Assembly (NCBI GenBank): GCA_946479225.1
Contig: CAMLFI010000111.1
Location: 1 to 7,556 of the forward strand
DNA from: an uncultured Mucilaginibacter sp.
GTDB lineage: Bacteria > Bacteroidota > Bacteroidia > Sphingobacteriales > Sphingobacteriaceae
Direction of reading: 5' to 3'
Length of the DNA: 7,556 nucleotides
Each line of letters starts with the position of its first letter. The first letter of the stretch is position 1. Under the pieces are notes generated by a model. It saw only the letters and a program-made list of their open reading frames with translations. It was not told the DNA's origin and made no database searches. The translations under genes and the position numbers were made by a program. Shown here piece by piece: positions 4,224-7,556 of this stretch.

Positions 4224-6626
4224 TTAGAATTTATAAGATAACGTGGTTGAGAACATGCGCGGCGGTATAGGGTTTATGCTATAATTCTCATGCACCAAAT
4301 AATTTATTTCGTTAGTGATATTAGACATTTTAGCTAAAAGCGAAAGTTTTTTGTAGGTATAGCCTGCAGAGAAATCAATAGTAGCGAAATCAGTTGTGTT
4401 AATAACTGCGCCACGTGGGTTACCAACTTTAGGTGTATTAAAGCCGGCGTTACGTTTGCCCGTGTAATAACCTGATAAGCCCAATTTTAGTCCTTTCAAA
4501 TCGCCTTTATCAAATGTATAAAAAACAGTACCGTTGGCGGTATGCGGTATGGTTCCGATAATGCGCTCGCCTTCTGTAATGGTAGCCGATTTAACATAAC
4601 GGAAATAGTTATAAGCATAACCTGCTATAAAATACCAGTTGTTGGATAGTTTCCCGGTAATATCAATCTCCACACCATCACTTGCGGTTTTGCCGTTAAA
4701 TTCTTTAACGTTGGTGTCGCCATTAGGTGTGCCGTCTGCTTTGGTTATTGCGGTTTGCGCAAAGCGGTTATTTAAAATACGATATCCGGTTACATTAACA
4801 GATAAGCGGCCATTTAAAAAATCGTTCTTTACACCTACCTCGTATTGATCAATTAAAGACGGCCCCATGGGCGAACCATATATGTTTACGCCTGAGTTAG
4901 AAGTAAAGTTGTTAGCATAACTTACATAAACTGAAGTAGCTTTAACGGGTTGATAGATCAAAGCCAATTTTGGCGAAAAGGCCCTGTCTACCTTAGCACC
5001 ATCTATGCCTGTATTAGCGAGGGTAGTTACACCTGTGTCTCCGTTGTAAGTGCTTGCTTTTGGCGTTTTTTGGTAAGTATAACGTATGCCTGCTAATACT
5101 TTAAATTTATCAGTTAAACCTATCAGATCCTGTGCAAAGGCTCCCATTCTGTAAATCTGGGTAGCTGTATTTTGATAGATGCTGGTATAAGGAATATCCA
5201 TACTGGTGGCAAAGGTTGACGGATCCATCAGGTTAAACTGTGGGTAGCTAAATGCGGTAGCGCCATTAGCATATTTAAAACCGTAAGAGGTAGTGCGCGA
5301 CTGATCTGCATCTGCACCAAATAACAGTGTATGACTGATAGAGCCCGTATGTGCACTGCCGGTCAGGTTTAGCTGCTGATTGAAAGTATATTCTTTTAAA
5401 TTTGACCTGGTCAATGCACGGTCGGCCTTGCCATCAGCATCAGGGTCTTGCGGGCGTTCTGCGCCAAAATAATTGCGATAATAGGATTGGAAAGATCCAA
5501 TAGCATTCAATTTCCAGTTATTATTAAAGCGATGAGTTAAATTAATTTGGCCGGTACCTGTATTGGTGTTATTGTATGCCCACGACACGTTTACAAAAGC
5601 GCTGCGGGGCAGGTTGGGGATCTTACCGCCTACGGTACCTACACCAAAGTCGGGCGTATAATTACTTTTCAAATAATCACCCTGAACAATCAATTCTGTT
5701 TTATCGCTTATTTTGAATAATAAGGATGGGTTAACATAAAAACGGTCGGTTTTTACAACATCGCGGAAGCTGTTTGCATTTTCTTTGGTAGCAATTACCC
5801 TGAAGGCAATGCTTTTGCTTATCGGGCCATACAGATCAACAATTGGTTTGTACATATTGTAGCTGCCTACGCGCATGCTTACTTCGCCGCCCCAGTTAAA
5901 TTTTGGCTTTTTGGTAACTAAATTCACAACCGCGCCGCCGGTAACACCACCATAAAGTAAAGCTGCGCTACCTTTTAATACTTCAACAGATTCAAGTGTG
6001 CTGGCCTCGGGCGAACCACCTATAGATGAGCGTGCACCATTTTTAAAGATGTTGTTGGTACCCATATTGTATCCACGGGCAAAAAAGGAATCACCTGTTG
6101 AGCCACGATTTTCGCCAAGGGCTACGCCGTTTATGTTTTTCATTACATCGCCCAGACGGTTCATCTGCTGGTCTGATATGATGACGCTGTCGATCACCTG
6201 TATAGCCTGGGGAATATCCATCGGCCGCAAGCCTGATTTGCCCACGTTAACCGGTTTATTACGATTGGAGCCCGCGATAACAACCTCATTAAGTTGCGAA
6301 GCGTTTTCTATCAGCGTAAAGTTTAGGATAGTTTCCTTACCCGACTGAACAGTAACCTGCTGCATCTGCGACTGCATCCCTATAAAAGATACCCTTAATG
6401 TATACGTCCCGGCTTTAATTCCGCCTAAGCGGTAATTGCCGTTATCATCCGTAGTTGTGCCTCTGTTAGATGCGGTTATGCCAACGCTTACAAAAGCGGC
6501 CGGCTTACCATCGCTGGTTTGTACATGGCCGCGTATGCTGCCATTTTTTTCTATTTCGTCATTCGCCGCAGCGATTCCCGTCAGTAGTAAAAGAGAGAAT
6601 AAAATTGTGGTGAGTTTATTTTTCAT
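4224..6626 (-). CDS. TonB-dependent siderophore receptor
   Basis: An 800-residue outer-membrane receptor for energy-driven import, probably of a ferric siderophore. I choose the ATG at 6626-6624, giving a normal signal peptide (MKNKLTTILFSLLLLTGIAA, cleaved near AAA-ND); an upstream in-frame ATG at 6692 would put the start within the promoter and add 22 residues before the signal. Domains: CarboxypepD_reg-like beta-sandwich about 29-105 (GHVQTSDGKPAAFVSV, GTTTDDNGNYRL), TonB-box-like EVVIAG at 114-119, plug about 130-240 with DIPQAIQVID, FFARGYNMGTNNIFKNGARS and LESVEVLKGSAALLYGG, then the 22-strand-type barrel to the terminal Phe in SYKF. The plug motifs are those of the siderophore-receptor subfamily. 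Regulation is probably by iron, since a Fur-like box overlaps the promoter. The ligand cannot be read from sequence. It is divergent from the ankyrin-repeat gene. Confidence 0.93.
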   Translation of the reverse strand: MKNKLTTILFSLLLLTGIAAANDEIEKNGSIRGHVQTSDGKPAAFVSVGITASNRGTTTDDNGNYRLGGIKAGTYTLRVSFIGMQSQMQQVTVQSGKETILNFTLIENASQLNEVVIAGSNRNKPVNVGKSGLRPMDIPQAIQVIDSVIISDQQMNRLGDVMKNINGVALGENRGSTGDSFFARGYNMGTNNIFKNGARSSIGGSPEASTLESVEVLKGSAALLYGGVTGGAVVNLVTKKPKFNWGGEVSMRVGSYNMYKPIVDLYGPISKSIAFRVIATKENANSFRDVVKTDRFYVNPSLLFKISDKTELIVQGDYLKSNYTPDFGVGTVGGKIPNLPRSAFVNVSWAYNNTNTGTGQINLTHRFNNNWKLNAIGSFQSYYRNYFGAERPQDPDADGKADRALTRSNLKEYTFNQQLNLTGSAHTGSISHTLLFGADADQSRTTSYGFKYANGATAFSYPQFNLMDPSTFATSMDIPYTSIYQNTATQIYRMGAFAQDLIGLTDKFKVLAGIRYTYQKTPKASTYNGDTGVTTLANTGIDGAKVDRAFSPKLALIYQPVKATSVYVSYANNFTSNSGVNIYGSPMGPSLIDQYEVGVKNDFLNGRLSVNVTGYRILNNRFAQTAITKADGTPNGDTNVKEFNGKTASDGVEIDITGKLSNNWYFIAGYAYNYFRYVKSATITEGERIIGTIPHTANGTVFYTFDKGDLKGLKLGLSGYYTGKRNAGFNTPKVGNPRGAVINTTDFATIDFSAGYTYKKLSLLAKMSNITNEINYLVHENYSINPIPPRMFSTTLSYKF

Positions 6627-6638
6627 TTTGTTATGTTT

Positions 6639-6657
6639 ATTTAGACTGATTCTAATC
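6639..6657 (-). promoter_or_regulatory. Fur-like box A, at the receptor transcription start
   Basis: ATTTAGACTGATTCTAATC contains TTAGA-N5-TCTAA (6641-6655) and the overlapping perfect palindrome CTGATT-CT-AATCAG (6646-6659). Overlapping dyads of this TGATTCTAATCA kind are typical of Fur sites. It lies just downstream of the receptor -7 box, where binding would block transcription. Assignment to Fur rather than another metalloregulator is inference. Confidence 0.7.
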
Positions 6658-6662
6658 AGCGG

Positions 6663-6693
6663 CAAATATAGGCTCAGAAATTGATTTGTCAAG
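6663..6693 (-). promoter_or_regulatory. Promoter of the TonB receptor gene
   Basis: On the minus strand, CTTG (6693-6690) precedes by 19 bases TATATTTG (6670-6663), a perfect TAnnTTTG -7 box. Predicted transcription start is near 6656-6658, within box A, leaving a leader of about 30 bases. Confidence 0.7.
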
Positions 6694-6696
6694 GCT

Positions 6697-6715
6697 ATTT
6701 AGAATTATTTTAAAT
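6697..6715. promoter_or_regulatory. Fur-like box B, middle of divergent region
   Basis: ATTTAGAATTATTTTAAAT is palindromic at 8 of 9 base pairs around a central T. It shares the first seven bases (ATTTAGA) and the N5 spacing with boxes A and C. It lies just upstream of both predicted promoters and could help cooperative binding across the divergent region. The A/T-rich composition makes it the least certain as a specific site. Confidence 0.5.
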
Positions 6716-6719
6716 AATA

Positions 6720-6750
6720 TTTTTATTTAGACTGATTCTCATTAACTTTG
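6720..6750 (+). promoter_or_regulatory. Candidate promoter of the ankyrin-repeat gene
   Basis: TAACTTTG (6743-6750) is a perfect TAnnTTTG -7 box. The expected -33 position 19 bases upstream holds TTTT (6720-6723), a weak match to TTTG. The start would fall near 6755-6758, about 12-15 bases before the ATG. Box C fills the spacer between the two elements. Confidence 0.6.
6725..6743 (+). promoter_or_regulatory. Fur-like box C, in the ankyrin gene promoter
   Basis: ATTTAGACTGATTCTCATT is identical to box A in its first 15 bases. Its second half (TGATTCTCATT) also matches one half of the gammaproteobacterial Fur consensus. It occupies the spacer between the -33 and -7 elements of the ankyrin gene, a classical repressor position. 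Confidence 0.7.
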
Positions 6751-6769
6751 GCCAATCCAAATTATCAAC

Positions 6770-7556
6770 ATGAAAAAAATACTGATCGCATTTTTCGCTT
6801 TAGCCGCTTTTACAGCGCAAGCGCAGCAGAATACGCTTTTAGAAGCATCGTTTTGGCAAGCTTCGCCATCGGTTGAAGCCTTGAAAGCCGAAATAGCTAA
6901 AGGAAATAATCCGTCGCAGTTAAATGCAAACAGTTTTGATCCTGTAGTTACAGCTATAAATGCTAACGCACCTGCAGAGACTGTTAAATATTTGATCGAG
7001 CAGCCGGGCAATGATGTTAATAAACTAACCCACGACGGCCGTATCTATCTGCATTGGGCAGCAAGTCGCGGTAACGTTGAGTTGGTTGATTATCTGTTGA
7101 AAAAGGGATCAAAGTTGGATCTGGTAGATTCTCATGGAAGTACACCATTGTTGTTTGCCGCCAGCCAGAAAAACACCAAAATATTCGATCTGTTTGTGGC
7201 CAACGGCGCTAACTTACAGAAAGACGTTAATCAGGAAGGTGCCAATATACTTTTGCTCGCAATAGCAAATGATAAAGATTTTGTACTGACTGATTACTTC
7301 GTATCAAAAGGTGTGAATTTGAATAGTACAGACGCCGCAGGCAATAATGCATTTAGCTACGCTGCACGTTCGGGCAATATAGATTTTCTGAAAAAACTGG
7401 TTGAAAAAGGAGTAAAGCCCAATGCTAACGCCATGTTAATGGCTGCGCAAGGTGGTGGTGGCCGTGGTGCTACGCCTACGACTGGTGGTGGTTTAGCTAT
7501 ATTTGAGTATTTAGAAAGTGTTGGAATAAAGCCAACTGCAGTAGCAAAAAATGGCG
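6770..7556 (+). CDS. Secreted ankyrin-repeat protein (3' end outside window)
   Basis: The frame opens with ATG at 6770 and runs 262 codons to the right edge without a stop. Residues 1-18 (MKKILIAFFALAAFTAQA, then QQ) are a clear signal peptide, so the protein is periplasmic or exported. Ankyrin repeats are visible at about 89-120 (DGRIYLHWAASRGNVELVDYLLKKG), 121-154 (HGSTPLLFAASQKN), 155-188 (NILLLAIANDKDFVLTDYFV) and 189-218 (GNNAFSYAARSGNIDFLKKL). A further repeat starting at 219 is interrupted by a Gly-rich segment at 228-241 (GGGGRGATPTTGGG) before LAIFEYLESVGIKP. A degenerate repeat probably covers 30-88. Ankyrin repeats mediate protein binding; the partner is unknown. Divergence from the siderophore receptor and a Fur-like box in its promoter suggest it serves iron uptake or its stress response. 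How long the protein is and whether it has another domain cannot be seen. Confidence 0.88.
   Translation, partial: MKKILIAFFALAAFTAQAQQNTLLEASFWQASPSVEALKAEIAKGNNPSQLNANSFDPVVTAINANAPAETVKYLIEQPGNDVNKLTHDGRIYLHWAASRGNVELVDYLLKKGSKLDLVDSHGSTPLLFAASQKNTKIFDLFVANGANLQKDVNQEGANILLLAIANDKDFVLTDYFVSKGVNLNSTDAAGNNAFSYAARSGNIDFLKKLVEKGVKPNANAMLMAAQGGGGRGATPTTGGGLAIFEYLESVGIKPTAVAKNG

Noticed and set aside
5998..6348. Plus-strand open frame of 116 codons
   Set aside because: It is antisense to the conserved plug domain of the TonB receptor and explained by codon bias of that gene.
6627..6692. Upstream in-frame ATG that would extend the TonB receptor by 22 residues
   Set aside because: The extension overlaps the perfect -7 box and Fur-like box A, precedes a standard signal peptide, and its sequence is not signal-like. 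The start at 6626 is preferred.
6742..7011. Minus-strand open frame of 89 codons
   Set aside because: It lies opposite the ankyrin-repeat gene, whose signal peptide and repeats are clear, and covers that gene's promoter.

Overview
The window looks like chromosomal DNA of a Bacteroidota bacterium, most likely in the Sphingobacteriaceae (Pedobacter/Mucilaginibacter-like). The reasons are promoter elements of the Bacteroidota TTTG / TAnnTTTG type, absence of Shine-Dalgarno sequences before starts, a TonB receptor with an N-terminal CarboxypepD_reg-like domain, and an arsenic cluster carrying the DUF6428-type gene typical of this phylum. The genus is an inference from style, not from a marker gene. 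No tRNA, rRNA, CRISPR array, insertion sequence or attachment site was seen, and no gene-free stretch exceeds 300 bases.

Region 1 (1-2806, all minus strand) is an arsenic-response unit. In transcription order it holds a promoter overlapped by a near-perfect operator palindrome, arsR, a 56-bp gap with a second, degraded operator copy, a Cys-rich DUF6428-like protein, a 41-residue predicted membrane peptide starting one base after the previous stop, and a thioredoxin-type arsenate reductase (arsC). A secreted jelly-roll protein of polysaccharide-lyase-14-like appearance and the 5' end of a secreted TPR-like protein follow and run off the left edge. No arsenite efflux gene (acr3/arsB) is present in the window, which is unusual for a unit that makes arsenite. 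I saw no convincing terminator after arsC, so the last two genes may be read from the same promoter. The 93 bases between these two genes (175-267) show nothing I can name.

Region 2 (2814-4133, minus strand) is a monocistronic secreted PQQ-dependent sugar-dehydrogenase-like protein with its own promoter and a strong intrinsic terminator. The residue at the expected catalytic-base position is Gln rather than His.

Region 3 (4176-7556) is an iron-acquisition locus: a TonB-dependent siderophore receptor (minus strand, with terminator) and a divergently transcribed secreted ankyrin-repeat protein (plus strand, cut by the right edge). The 143-bp divergent intergenic region carries three copies of a Fur-like ATTTAGA-N5-TCTAAT box, and good candidate promoters for both genes each overlap or abut one box. 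The simplest reading is joint iron repression of receptor and ankyrin protein.
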